The translations under genes and the position numbers were made by a program. The notes beneath the pieces are model-generated. The model had not been told where the DNA came from. It did no database searches and worked only from the letters and a program-made list of their open reading frames with translations. A DNA stretch of 29,136 nt from a virus. Shown one piece after another: positions 6,924 to 13,609 of the stretch. The DNA is taken from the IMG/VR virus record IMGVR_UViG_3300048691_000086, positions 1 to 29,136 of that record; one strand, given 5' to 3'. Position 1 is the stretch's first letter; every line of letters begins with the position of its first letter.

Positions 6924-7269
6924 AACTATACTGAATATTGATGACGTATACCACGTATCTAGAAGAGAGGGTATTCCCTATACTACATTACACAACCTAA
7001 AAGTACAACCTGGCGGTAACTTGTTAGTACCTACTAGTAAGCAAAAGCTTACTATGTCTGGTGATACGTATATGTTACCAATGACCTGGATAAGTGAACA
7101 AGTGGCGTTAGGTCTAACTGTTGCACTTAAACTTGACCCATTCTCATTAGTGGGGGGTATATACTTAGTAGCCTATAAAGAAATGTCCCTGGATAAGCTT
7201 AAGAAGGTGATCACAAAAGAAGTTAAGAAAGTCTATAAACAACCTCCTGTATTTACAGGAGATATATAG
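6910..7269 (+). CDS. Tandem-paralogue family protein, copy 1
   Basis: 119 residues, SD AAGGT. The second half has a pattern shared with the genes at 7533 and 7813: a (L/V)P-x-x-W-(V/I) core (MLPMTWISEQ), then a G(L/Y)-x-V strand about eight residues on (GLTVALK), then a helix and a Y-x-x-P ending (VYKQPPVF). The shared pattern points to a small alpha/beta domain. Function unknown. The three copies lie within 1.3 kb and have probably arisen by duplication, though divergence is high. Confidence 0.6.
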   Translation: MKSHKTILNIDDVYHVSRREGIPYTTLHNLKVQPGGNLLVPTSKQKLTMSGDTYMLPMTWISEQVALGLTVALKLDPFSLVGGIYLVAYKEMSLDKLKKVITKEVKKVYKQPPVFTGDI

Positions 7270-7296
7270 TAAACACAGGAATCAAAGGAACTACCT

Positions 7297-7536
7297 ATGA
7301 CATTATTTGAATTACTCTATAAACTAAATCAGGAACAACTGACTATTGAAAGTCATGAAGGTTACTTAGATATCCAAGGAGTTAAGTTCCCTAGTGAGCT
7401 ATCTCCTGAGATTATTCATTTAGCTAATAAGGCTTTCCACAGTAATAAGAGGACAGCCACTAAAGGTATCTACACAGTTACCTTAACTAATCAAGTCTTT
7501 GCCCTATACCAATCAACCTGTAGTTACTTAAAATGA
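7297..7536 (+). CDS. Hypothetical protein, relative of the gene at 17332
   Basis: 79 residues with SD AAAGGA. Residues around LANKAFHSNKRTATKGIYTV align with LAYKAFNSESHIATESWRTV of the gene at 17332, and the lengths and starts also match (MTLFELL against MTVKSFF), so the two look like distant paralogues. It sits between copies 1 and 2 of the tandem family and overlaps copy 2 by four bases (ATGA). No known function. Confidence 0.55.
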   Translation: MTLFELLYKLNQEQLTIESHEGYLDIQGVKFPSELSPEIIHLANKAFHSNKRTATKGIYTVTLTNQVFALYQSTCSYLK

Positions 7537-7838
7537 AACAGTACAACAGCTTCTGTTCAATAGATGTGATTGATGGTTGTCCTGTAGTAACCATTTTAAG
7601 AACACCAGCTATTGAGATTATTAAAACCATTACCCTCTTCAATGACTCTACCCTACCTAAGACTTGGGTAACAACAGCTTTTAAAGAGGGTTTAGTTATC
7701 ACCGTTAAAATTGGTGGTGGCACTGTTACTTTCAATGCCCATAAAATGGCTAGCCCTGAAGAGATTGAGGCGTATATAAGTGCTGATCTAAGTAAGATTT
7801 ACAAAAAACCATGTGAGTTTAAATATGCAAAAGATTGA
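7533..7838 (+). CDS. Tandem-paralogue family protein, copy 2
   Basis: 101 residues. The ATG overlaps the previous stop (ATGA) and there is no clear SD, so translation is probably coupled. It has the family core TLPKTWVTTAF, the strand GLVITVKI, a helix beginning SPEEIEAYI and the ending IYKKPCEFKY. It is the shortest of the three copies and has a shortened strand region. Unknown function. Confidence 0.6.
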   Translation: MKQYNSFCSIDVIDGCPVVTILRTPAIEIIKTITLFNDSTLPKTWVTTAFKEGLVITVKIGGGTVTFNAHKMASPEEIEAYISADLSKIYKKPCEFKYAKD

Positions 7839-8184
7839 TGTTTCCTGTTTATGTAGATTCTTCAGTGTTAATGCTGAAGGTAAGACATCACTAGTTACAC
7901 TAAATGATCCCTCTAAATTAACCTATGAAGTGTGCGTTGCTACGTCCACTGATAATGGATACCATGTACCCATTGACTGGGTAATAGAACAAAAACAGCT
8001 TGGTTACACAGTGATGGCAGAGCCTGACATTTATTACGAAGATTTCTACGATATAGACTACGCAGCCTATGCTTCTATCTCTAGAGAAGAGTTACTTGTC
8101 CATATCAAAGAATACGTGGAAGCTACTTACGTCAAACCTTATGAGTTACATATACCTAAGAGAAAATGGGGAGATACACCATGA
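7813..8184 (+). CDS. Tandem-paralogue family protein, copy 3
   Basis: Up to 123 residues. Two starts are possible, 7813 and 7825, and neither has a strong SD; the second has GTGAG nearby. Family core HVPIDWVIEQKQLGYTVMAE, then an acidic tyrosine-rich insert (YYEDFYDIDYAAY) and the ending TYVKPYELHI. The acidic insert is unique to this copy. The stop overlaps the next gene (ATGA). Unknown function. Confidence 0.6.
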   Translation: MSLNMQKIDVSCLCRFFSVNAEGKTSLVTLNDPSKLTYEVCVATSTDNGYHVPIDWVIEQKQLGYTVMAEPDIYYEDFYDIDYAAYASISREELLVHIKEYVEATYVKPYELHIPKRKWGDTP

Positions 8185-8609
8185 ACATTGAAGAACAAAC
8201 ATCACTAGAGCAACTCACAGAGTTAGCTAATCAAGGTGTAGCACAGGCTCAATATAACTTAGCTGTCTATTACCTAGAAGGTCTTGAGGGTACACCTCAA
8301 GATACCTCTAAGAGTGTTGAGTGGCTTACTAAAGCTGCTAATAATGACTTACCTCAAGCCTGTATAGCCTTAGGTGCAATGAACCTCTTTGGGTTACATG
8401 GACATACGGTAGATGTACCTACCGCTATTACTTGGCTTAGTAAGGTAGCTCACTTAGGTAACGTAGATTCCATGAACAATCTAGGATATATCTACAGCAC
8501 TGGATTTGAGGGTGTAGATAAGAACGTAGAGCTTGCTATCTACTGGTATACCCAAGCAGTTAATAAAGGCTCTGTACATGCCAAGGAAGCCCTTAAAGGA
8601 TTACTATGA
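8181..8609 (+). CDS. Sel1-repeat protein (three clear repeats)
   Basis: 142 residues from the ATG with SD GGGGAG, overlapping the previous stop. One of the clearest Sel1 proteins here: about 18-53 (VAQAQYNLAVYYLEGLEG to WLTKAANNDLPQ), 54-91 (ACIALGAMNLFGLHG to WLSKVAHLGN) and 92-130 (SMNNLGYIYSTGFEG to WYTQAVNKGS). Three units of about 36 residues would form a short curved helical solenoid. No signal peptide. The three repeats make up nearly the whole protein, so it is likely an adaptor or competitor of protein-protein binding. Confidence 0.88.
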   Translation: MNIEEQTSLEQLTELANQGVAQAQYNLAVYYLEGLEGTPQDTSKSVEWLTKAANNDLPQACIALGAMNLFGLHGHTVDVPTAITWLSKVAHLGNVDSMNNLGYIYSTGFEGVDKNVELAIYWYTQAVNKGSVHAKEALKGLL

Positions 8610-8688
8610 AATCTCTTATGAAGAAGAGCTTGAATCTATCCATATATTAATTCAATTAAGGATCAATATTGAAAGACACCATGAATGA
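8578..8688 (+). CDS. Possible 36-residue protein overlapping two Sel1 genes
   Basis: A short frame that starts within the Sel1 gene before it, with AAAGG correctly spaced, and ends inside the next gene. The product (MPRKPLKDYYEISYEEELES and 16 more residues) looks protein-like, with a basic start and an acidic helical middle, and it bridges the otherwise open stretch 8610-8668. An alternative 14-codon frame from 8606 looks less protein-like. Small and unproven. Confidence 0.35.
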   Translation: MPRKPLKDYYEISYEEELESIHILIQLRINIERHHE

Positions 8689-9067
8689 ATTAGATCAAGA
8701 TATAGCATTTGCTACAGGGAGTGTTTACCTATCAGCACGTATGTATGACAGAGCATTGCCCTACCTAAATGTAGCTGCATCATATGAACACTGTGATTCT
8801 CTATGGGTATTGGCTCAACTATATACCTATGGTTGGGGTGTAGACATAGACTATAAGCTCGCCTCTAGCTATATAGAGCGAGCTTACGCATTAGGCTGTA
8901 AAGATGCCCTACGCCTAGTTAAAGAGATGGGTGAACCTATTAGGTGTACCAAACACCACTATAGGTTAGGTAAAGCATTGGAAGATACTAGAGCAAAAGA
9001 GGTCTTACTAGTATCTTGCTGGAAATGTACCTACTGTGGTTACAGTAAAAGGAGAGAGGGTATATGA
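8669..9067 (+). CDS. Sel1-like protein with C-terminal zinc-finger-like tail
   Basis: 132 residues from a TTG with SD AAGGA six bases upstream. An in-frame ATG at 8681 has only a weak SD but would overlap the upstream stop, so the start is uncertain. The N-terminal 80 residues hold Sel1-like units (ALPYLNVAASYEHCDSLWVL, then AQLYTYGWGVDIDYKLASSY). The C-terminus has a CxxHH segment and, after about 25 residues, CWKCTYCGY, which fits a zinc site. A repeat scaffold joined to a zinc knuckle suggests binding to a protein or nucleic acid. The stop overlaps the next start. Confidence 0.65.
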   Translation: MKDTMNELDQDIAFATGSVYLSARMYDRALPYLNVAASYEHCDSLWVLAQLYTYGWGVDIDYKLASSYIERAYALGCKDALRLVKEMGEPIRCTKHHYRLGKALEDTRAKEVLLVSCWKCTYCGYSKRREGI

Positions 9068-9783
9068 AACCTGAGTACCCAAAATATTACTACATTGGTA
9101 TGTTTTATATTGCTAGTAATATCGGCACGGCTCTCTATTGGTTTAGGGAAGGCGTTACCATTCATGCATGTAGTGCGTGTAAGAACTGTATATCTCTTAT
9201 GCATAAATGTCATGGTCGTGATTACTGTGATGTCTTGGAAGAATCGTTTAAATCAAAAGTAATTGTAGACCCTTGGATAGGTTACTCACCTAGCCGTCCT
9301 GAATTTCTCTCAATAGGGGATCTAGCTACCACCATAAAACTAGCAGAGCGTGGGGTAGACATCTTTAAATTAGGGTTAAGTAAGGTCTATTCAGATAACT
9401 TACTAATCTCACCTAACTACATCATGGCAAGATATTGGATTGGTCAAACACATAAAAATACACTGTACAGAGATGAACAGTTAAGTAACCTAAATGCCCG
9501 ATACAAGTATGCTAGGTTTACTTATTGGAACTCCAAGAAATTACCATATCAGTTGATCCAACCACAACCACAATTATTAAAAGAGTTCTATGAAGGAGTT
9601 AACTTGCTGATAAAGAACACAGAAACTGCTTTAGATAAATTTAAGCAAGGTAGTTTCCTTGGCTGTAACGCTTGTAGCCGAGCTATAGATTTACTCCAAG
9701 CTTTAAATCTTAAAAGCAACTTAACTAGGTTACACAGTAAAACTCTGTACCATCAAAATAACCTAGGAGGTAATGACTCATGA
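9064..9783 (+). CDS. Cysteine-rich Sel1-like protein
   Basis: 239 residues, SD GGAGAGAGG, overlapping the previous stop. Two related units stand out: ALYWFREGVTIHACSACKNC near residues 23-42 and ALDKFKQGSFLGCNACSRAI near 191-210. Both fit the end of a Sel1 repeat with an added CxAC pair. The first unit has further cysteines (C49, C55), so a metal site is possible. The middle has a weaker repeat around MARYWIGQTHKNT. No enzyme signature. Confidence 0.6.
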   Translation: MKPEYPKYYYIGMFYIASNIGTALYWFREGVTIHACSACKNCISLMHKCHGRDYCDVLEESFKSKVIVDPWIGYSPSRPEFLSIGDLATTIKLAERGVDIFKLGLSKVYSDNLLISPNYIMARYWIGQTHKNTLYRDEQLSNLNARYKYARFTYWNSKKLPYQLIQPQPQLLKEFYEGVNLLIKNTETALDKFKQGSFLGCNACSRAIDLLQALNLKSNLTRLHSKTLYHQNNLGGNDS

Positions 9784-9929
9784 ATGGTTCATTAACATGC
9801 CCACATTGCAATGAAGCTTTTGAGCTTGAAGATCATGACTTTCCTGAAGAGGACGACTCTATGCACATATCCAACAAAACAAAAAGGAATCCAAATGAAT
9901 CCATTAATACGAACCAAGAAGACAGCTAA
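9780..9929 (+). CDS. Small zinc-knuckle-like acidic protein
   Basis: 49 residues. The ATG overlaps the previous stop (ATGA) and SD AGGAGG lies nine bases upstream, which is strong. The N-terminus CPHCNEAFELED is a typical CPxC knuckle, followed by an acidic run (EEDD) and a polar asparagine-rich tail. Only one CxxC pair is present, so metal binding would need a partner chain or histidines. The last 35 bases overlap the next gene. Confidence 0.5.
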   Translation: MNGSLTCPHCNEAFELEDHDFPEEDDSMHISNKTKRNPNESINTNQEDS

Positions 9930-10428
9930 GGCAGAATTAGATGCCTTTAATAAATATACAGGCATTAAATTTAAACAAGTACCTTACGAGTACATTACTG
10001 GAGGTATAGATGACCCTGGAGTTACTCTAGCAGTAGGTCAAGCTTGGGCTTACCTACAGACAAATAATGGACAATACCTTTACAAGGATACTGCTATAAC
10101 GTGGTTACTTAAAGGAGCTCACAAAGGTTGTCTTAGATCCCAATATACATTAGGTAGAATCTACTGCCTACACCCTGATATAGAATCTCGGGATTATGTA
10201 GAAGGTATTAAGTGGTTCACTAAATGTGCAAAGCGCAACCTTACATCTGCTCAGTTCCTATTAGCATACTTTTTGTATCTCACTAACGATTGTAAGATGA
10301 ATGCTAAAGCCAGTCATTGGTTAACTGAAGCTGTAAAGAGTAAGAACATACTGGCTGAAGATATGCTTAAAGCACTTACTTTAGGTATACCAGTAGACCT
10401 AGATCGCTACTTAACTTTTCATAATTAA
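9895..10428 (+). CDS. Sel1-repeat protein
   Basis: 177 residues from the ATG with SD AAAAAGGA. A longer in-frame start at 9811 lies in the small gene above and has no SD. The N-terminal 50 residues are non-repetitive. Then come Sel1 units: AITWLLKGAHKGCLRSQYTL at about 68-87, GRIYCLHPD to IKWFTKCAKRNLTSA, and a third ending WLTEAVKSKNILAEDML. Cytoplasmic adaptor-type protein, partner unknown. It is the last Sel1 gene before the antirepressor. Confidence 0.78.
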   Translation: MNPLIRTKKTAKAELDAFNKYTGIKFKQVPYEYITGGIDDPGVTLAVGQAWAYLQTNNGQYLYKDTAITWLLKGAHKGCLRSQYTLGRIYCLHPDIESRDYVEGIKWFTKCAKRNLTSAQFLLAYFLYLTNDCKMNAKASHWLTEAVKSKNILAEDMLKALTLGIPVDLDRYLTFHN

Positions 10429-10444
10429 AAGGAATTAAAAATAA

Positions 10445-11161
10445 ATGAATCAATTAACAAACCATTCAATACCTGAACCTACTTCAGTTGCAACTATGAC
10501 TAGCTTAGAGTTAGTTAAATTTATCAACTCTGAACGTGCTGAAGGTGAAACTGAATTACGACACTCAGATTTCTTAACAAAAGTACCTAAAGTATTAGGT
10601 GAAATAGGTGAACGAAATTTTAGGTTCACCTACACAGATGTGCAGAACAAGGAGAGACCTTGTTATAACTTCCCTAAGCGAGAGGCTTGTTTAATGGCTA
10701 TGTCATATAGCTACGAGCTTCAAGCTAAAGTCTACGATAAGATGACAGCTCTTGAAGAAGGGAGCTTTAGTGTACCTAAGACACTAGCAGGAGCTTTACG
10801 TTTAGCTGCTGATCAACAAGACGTTATTGTTGAGCAAGCTCGTAAGCTTGCTCTTGCTGCACCTGCGGTGGCTTATATTGAGAACTTCGTTAAAGCTGAT
10901 GGTCTCATCGGTATTCGTGAAGCTGCTAAAGCTCTAGGTATGCAACAGAATGCTTTCATTCATCTATTATTAGAGAATAAAGTAATGTTCCGAGAGAACG
11001 GTGGATTACAGGCTTATGCCTCTAGTATCACTAAAGGATACTTTAAAGTAAAGCAAACTCAGGACACTAAAGGTAAGGTGCGAACACAGACTATGTTCAC
11101 ACCTAAAGGTCTTCGTTGGGTATGTGATGAACTAGAGCTATCTAAGCTGCTAGGAATTTAA
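10445..11161 (+). CDS. Phage antirepressor-like protein (Rha N-terminus, ANT/KilA-C C-terminus)
   Basis: 238 residues, SD AAAAGGAA. Residues about 18-100 match the Rha family (SDFLTKVPKVL, FTYTDVQNKERPCYNFPKRE, SYELQAKVYDKM). Residues about 115-235 match the ANT/KilA-C DNA-binding domain (IREAAKALGMQQNAFIHLL, FTPKGLRWV). In temperate phages these proteins relieve repression or regulate phage genes. In an N4-like phage it might instead act on resident prophages or tune its own transcription, which is inference. The 3' end overlaps a convergent - strand gene by 20 bases with no terminator between. Confidence 0.85.
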   Translation: MNQLTNHSIPEPTSVATMTSLELVKFINSERAEGETELRHSDFLTKVPKVLGEIGERNFRFTYTDVQNKERPCYNFPKREACLMAMSYSYELQAKVYDKMTALEEGSFSVPKTLAGALRLAADQQDVIVEQARKLALAAPAVAYIENFVKADGLIGIREAAKALGMQQNAFIHLLLENKVMFRENGGLQAYASSITKGYFKVKQTQDTKGKVRTQTMFTPKGLRWVCDELELSKLLGI

Positions 11162-11537
11162 GTAATGTTTCAGGAGTTACTCTAGACTGCTTAGTAACCT
11201 CTAATCCAAGTAAATAAGCACATAACTCATGACAGTAGAAGTTCTTAGTAGAACCTACTCTCCAAGGCAATATAAAGGCTGTAGCTCCTATTAAGTCATA
11301 TGGTCTACCCACTACACCTCTGAACCTATTAAGAGCCTCTGAAGCATAATGCTCAGGTATCTCAAACCAATCCCATGAATCACTAGGATCTACAGTGGTT
11401 ACATGTACTCCTCTAGTAGGTGTTGATTGATAAAGTCCACCATTAATAAGTAATGCGCTATGGGAGTATTGGCTTACCAGCCTAGCTCTAATTAAAGAAC
11501 TAACTACCCCAGTTCCTTTAAGTAATCCTAGTTTCAT
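11142..11537 (-). CDS. Permuted NlpC/P60-like cysteine peptidase
   Basis: 131 residues. The pattern fits the circularly permuted papain-fold (YiiX/YaeF/LRAT-type) group: an early histidine in YSHSALLI (H26), a GRPYD segment at 77-81, and a late nucleophile candidate in FYCHELCAYLL (C102, with E104 beside it). The fold hydrolyses peptidoglycan peptides or amides. Being the last gene of a tail cassette, it may be a tail-associated wall hydrolase for DNA entry. Start overlaps the previous stop (ATGA on the - strand). Its 3' end overlaps the antirepressor gene. Confidence 0.7.
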   Translation of the reverse strand: MKLGLLKGTGVVSSLIRARLVSQYSHSALLINGGLYQSTPTRGVHVTTVDPSDSWDWFEIPEHYASEALNRFRGVVGRPYDLIGATAFILPWRVGSTKNFYCHELCAYLLGLEVTKQSRVTPETLLKFLAA

Positions 11538-11932
11538 AATAGGCTCTTATAGTTAGCTGCATTAATGAATAGTTGATCTAACTCCTCAGGTGTAATAGCT
11601 AAGGTTGTTACTAGTGCATTAACTAAAGCACTGTCCCTAGACACAGTAGGTTCATATTCCCATTGGATCATAGGTATAGCTCCCATGGATTTAATTAAGG
11701 TAGATATCTTGGCTACTAAGCCTGGCTTCCATTTCTCTAAGGCTACCTTAGCACCTACCATTGGTACAAGCACAGGTACTGGTGGTTTACTGACGTTTAA
11801 ATGCCATTCAAGGAACTCTTCTACAGTCATAGCTGTATAGCCATTAGCTAAGTCTTGAACCACATAAGGGTTCTCTATATCCTCATATTGTTTTACATCA
11901 TTGGTTTCTTGGTTTATGTAGTAGTAAGTCAT
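11534..11932 (-). CDS. Probable tail fibre assembly or accessory protein
   Basis: 132 residues from the ATG that overlaps the stop of the tail protein gene (ATGA). SD-like GGTGGA lies upstream; an in-frame ATG 18 bases earlier is less likely. The N-terminus (MTYYYINQETNDVKQYED) and the C-terminal pattern IQWEYEPTVSRDSALVNAL followed by ITPEELDQLF resemble small proteins often encoded beside phage tail fibres. The position directly after the receptor-binding gene supports a chaperone role. No catalytic residues visible. Confidence 0.5.
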   Translation of the reverse strand: MTYYYINQETNDVKQYEDIENPYVVQDLANGYTAMTVEEFLEWHLNVSKPPVPVLVPMVGAKVALEKWKPGLVAKISTLIKSMGAIPMIQWEYEPTVSRDSALVNALVTTLAITPEELDQLFINAANYKSLL

Positions 11933-13269
11933 AGTAATTGTTCCACCCATTTAACTAAAGTTGCTGTTGTATTTATCCGATATGTTGCACCTACTGGCAC
12001 TATCGTAGAAATCTTAATACTGTCTACATTAAGATCACCCTGATGTACCACTACATCATTCACAAGGACACTGACTGGTAGACGTAACGAGAAGTTCTCT
12101 ACTGAGACATACCACATAAAGGTTCTACCATAGGTGTTCGTCTGTGTTACATTTAGCTTCAGAGGAGCTGTAAGGTTTACTGGTGTAGCTGCTTGAACTG
12201 CTGCTGCTAGGTTCTGTCTAGGTACGGTAATTATGTTCCCAGTAGTTACAGGAAACTGTGCTGTAGCACTTGTCCAACCAGTGAACCAAGAGCCAATATG
12301 TCCAGCTATACCATCGATGTATGCACTAATACGGTAACGGTTTAGGTACACCTCAGAACCCCAGTCTATCTCAAACTGAAGCATTCCTGTGTCTGTGTAA
12401 CCTCCTTTGATAGCTACAGGTGTTGCACCACCTTTACTTACCCAACCACTGTTAAAGATGTTACCTGCGGGTACACCATAGTTGTATAGGCTTATCTGTA
12501 TATCAATAGGGGAAGAGAGCCCATAGGAATATCCTTGTAAGAATACTGTAGGCATTGTGTAGCTATCCTTGGGTATATTGGTAGTGATAATCTCATACCG
12601 ATAGAACCCACCTGAGACAAAGGATAGTATGTTCTCATAACTACAACCATCGGCAGAGAAGCTAGATACACCAGCAGCACTGCTTACCTTAAGCCACGGT
12701 GTGAATGTATTAACCCCTGTGGTTAAGTTTATGTCAGTAGACCTACGTCTCCAAGTAACTATTCCAGATACTTGGATTAAGGTTTGTATAACTACACCAT
12801 CCGCTACTATTACATCTAGCGTTCCTTCACCTGTTTGAGGAGAGTTAGCAAGAGTCCCACTAGAGCTATAACTACCAGCACTTATGTAGTTGTTTAGATC
12901 ACTGACTGCTACACCCTTATCTTGGTAAGCTGTACCAGCAATCTTATCTACATAACCAGGTGTAGTAACTAACTCATCAGAGACAGTTGTAGGTGTCATT
13001 GAATCTGCTACACCTAGATTCCCTGCTTTAGTGGATACAGGTATTGGATACGTGGTAAGTGTTACATACCCTGTACCTGAGGCTAGCTTCACATATTTGT
13101 ATGTGGTTGAATAGCTTATAGATGAGCCTGCTGCTACTGTAGCCACAGTAGTTACAGCATCTGTGGATAGGAGCATGTTTACACTATTCTCATTCTTTAG
13201 TGTAACTGCCCCTGCTGCACTTGCTCCTGATAGGGGAGTGTACCTATCGTTAATATATATCTCAATCAT
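11929..13269 (-). CDS. Receptor-binding tail protein with pyocin-knob-like module
   Basis: 446 residues, rich in Ser, Thr, Gly and beta-strand pattern, as in phage tail fibres. Residues about 124-176 hold a motif seen in many tail fibres (DLNNYISAGSY to VTWRRR), the knob-type module. The N-terminal 110 residues may attach to the virion, and the C-terminal 250 residues are beta-rich and probably form the receptor domain. SD GAGGA precedes the start. It heads a leftward cassette of three genes within rightward early genes; in N4-like phages, leftward genes are the late structural ones, which fits. Confidence 0.8.
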   Translation of the reverse strand: MIEIYINDRYTPLSGASAAGAVTLKNENSVNMLLSTDAVTTVATVAAGSSISYSTTYKYVKLASGTGYVTLTTYPIPVSTKAGNLGVADSMTPTTVSDELVTTPGYVDKIAGTAYQDKGVAVSDLNNYISAGSYSSSGTLANSPQTGEGTLDVIVADGVVIQTLIQVSGIVTWRRRSTDINLTTGVNTFTPWLKVSSAAGVSSFSADGCSYENILSFVSGGFYRYEIITTNIPKDSYTMPTVFLQGYSYGLSSPIDIQISLYNYGVPAGNIFNSGWVSKGGATPVAIKGGYTDTGMLQFEIDWGSEVYLNRYRISAYIDGIAGHIGSWFTGWTSATAQFPVTTGNIITVPRQNLAAAVQAATPVNLTAPLKLNVTQTNTYGRTFMWYVSVENFSLRLPVSVLVNDVVVHQGDLNVDSIKISTIVPVGATYRINTTATLVKWVEQLL

Positions 13270-13312
13270 AGTAAGTCCTCAGTTGTATGCCCTGACAGGA
13301 CACATCTAGGCT

Positions 13313-13321
13313 ATTATCGCA
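13313..13321 (-). promoter_or_regulatory. Candidate extended -10 promoter for the tail cassette
   Basis: On the - strand the sequence TGCGATAAT is a TGn-extended -10 element (five of six matches to TATAAT). The -35 region at 17-base spacing (TTCTCC) is poor. It lies about 45 bases upstream of the tail protein start in the divergent region 13270-13348. A weak -35 would suit an activator-dependent late promoter such as N4 uses with host RNA polymerase, but this is inference. Confidence 0.35.
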
Positions 13322-13348
13322 CCCTTTATTAACTTGGAGAACTTACAG

Positions 13349-13609
13349 ATGGCAATAAATAAACCTCTAAAGAGGGTAGCTATTAATCACACAGATGGAC
13401 TGATTTGTGTAGCTGTCCCTCACACTGAAACAGTGGAAGAGTGTGTAGCTCGTTGGGTGAACCTAAGGAACATTCATGTAGTTACTGTTACCACGTTACA
13501 TGAGAATACTGCTGCACTTACCTTGTACTATAAAGCAGCAGCTAATAATCAAACCTACAGAGACAAGCATAAAACTAAACCTACCAATAAAACCTATAAC
13601 TACCTATGA
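13349..13609 (+). CDS. Hypothetical small basic protein
   Basis: 86 residues from the ATG with SD TTGGAGA. A TTG 15 bases earlier is in frame but overlaps that SD. First rightward gene after the tail cassette. Mixed alpha/beta, with strand-like ICVAVPH and VVTVTTLH and a basic polar C-terminus (RDKHKTKPTNKTYNYL). The stop overlaps the ThyX start (ATGA). Unknown function. Confidence 0.55.
   Translation: MAINKPLKRVAINHTDGLICVAVPHTETVEECVARWVNLRNIHVVTVTTLHENTAALTLYYKAAANNQTYRDKHKTKPTNKTYNYL

Noticed and set aside
8606-8650. 14-residue peptide MKSLMKKSLNLSIY
   Set aside because: The overlapping 36-codon frame at 8578 has an SD and better protein character.
11855-12043. + strand frame over the tail cassette
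   Set aside because: Antisense to two well-supported - strand genes and without a ribosome binding site.
13281-13300. N4-type hairpin early promoter around CCCTGACAGG
   Set aside because: Only three to four pairs with a very small loop and no flanking match to the known N4 virion-polymerase promoters.
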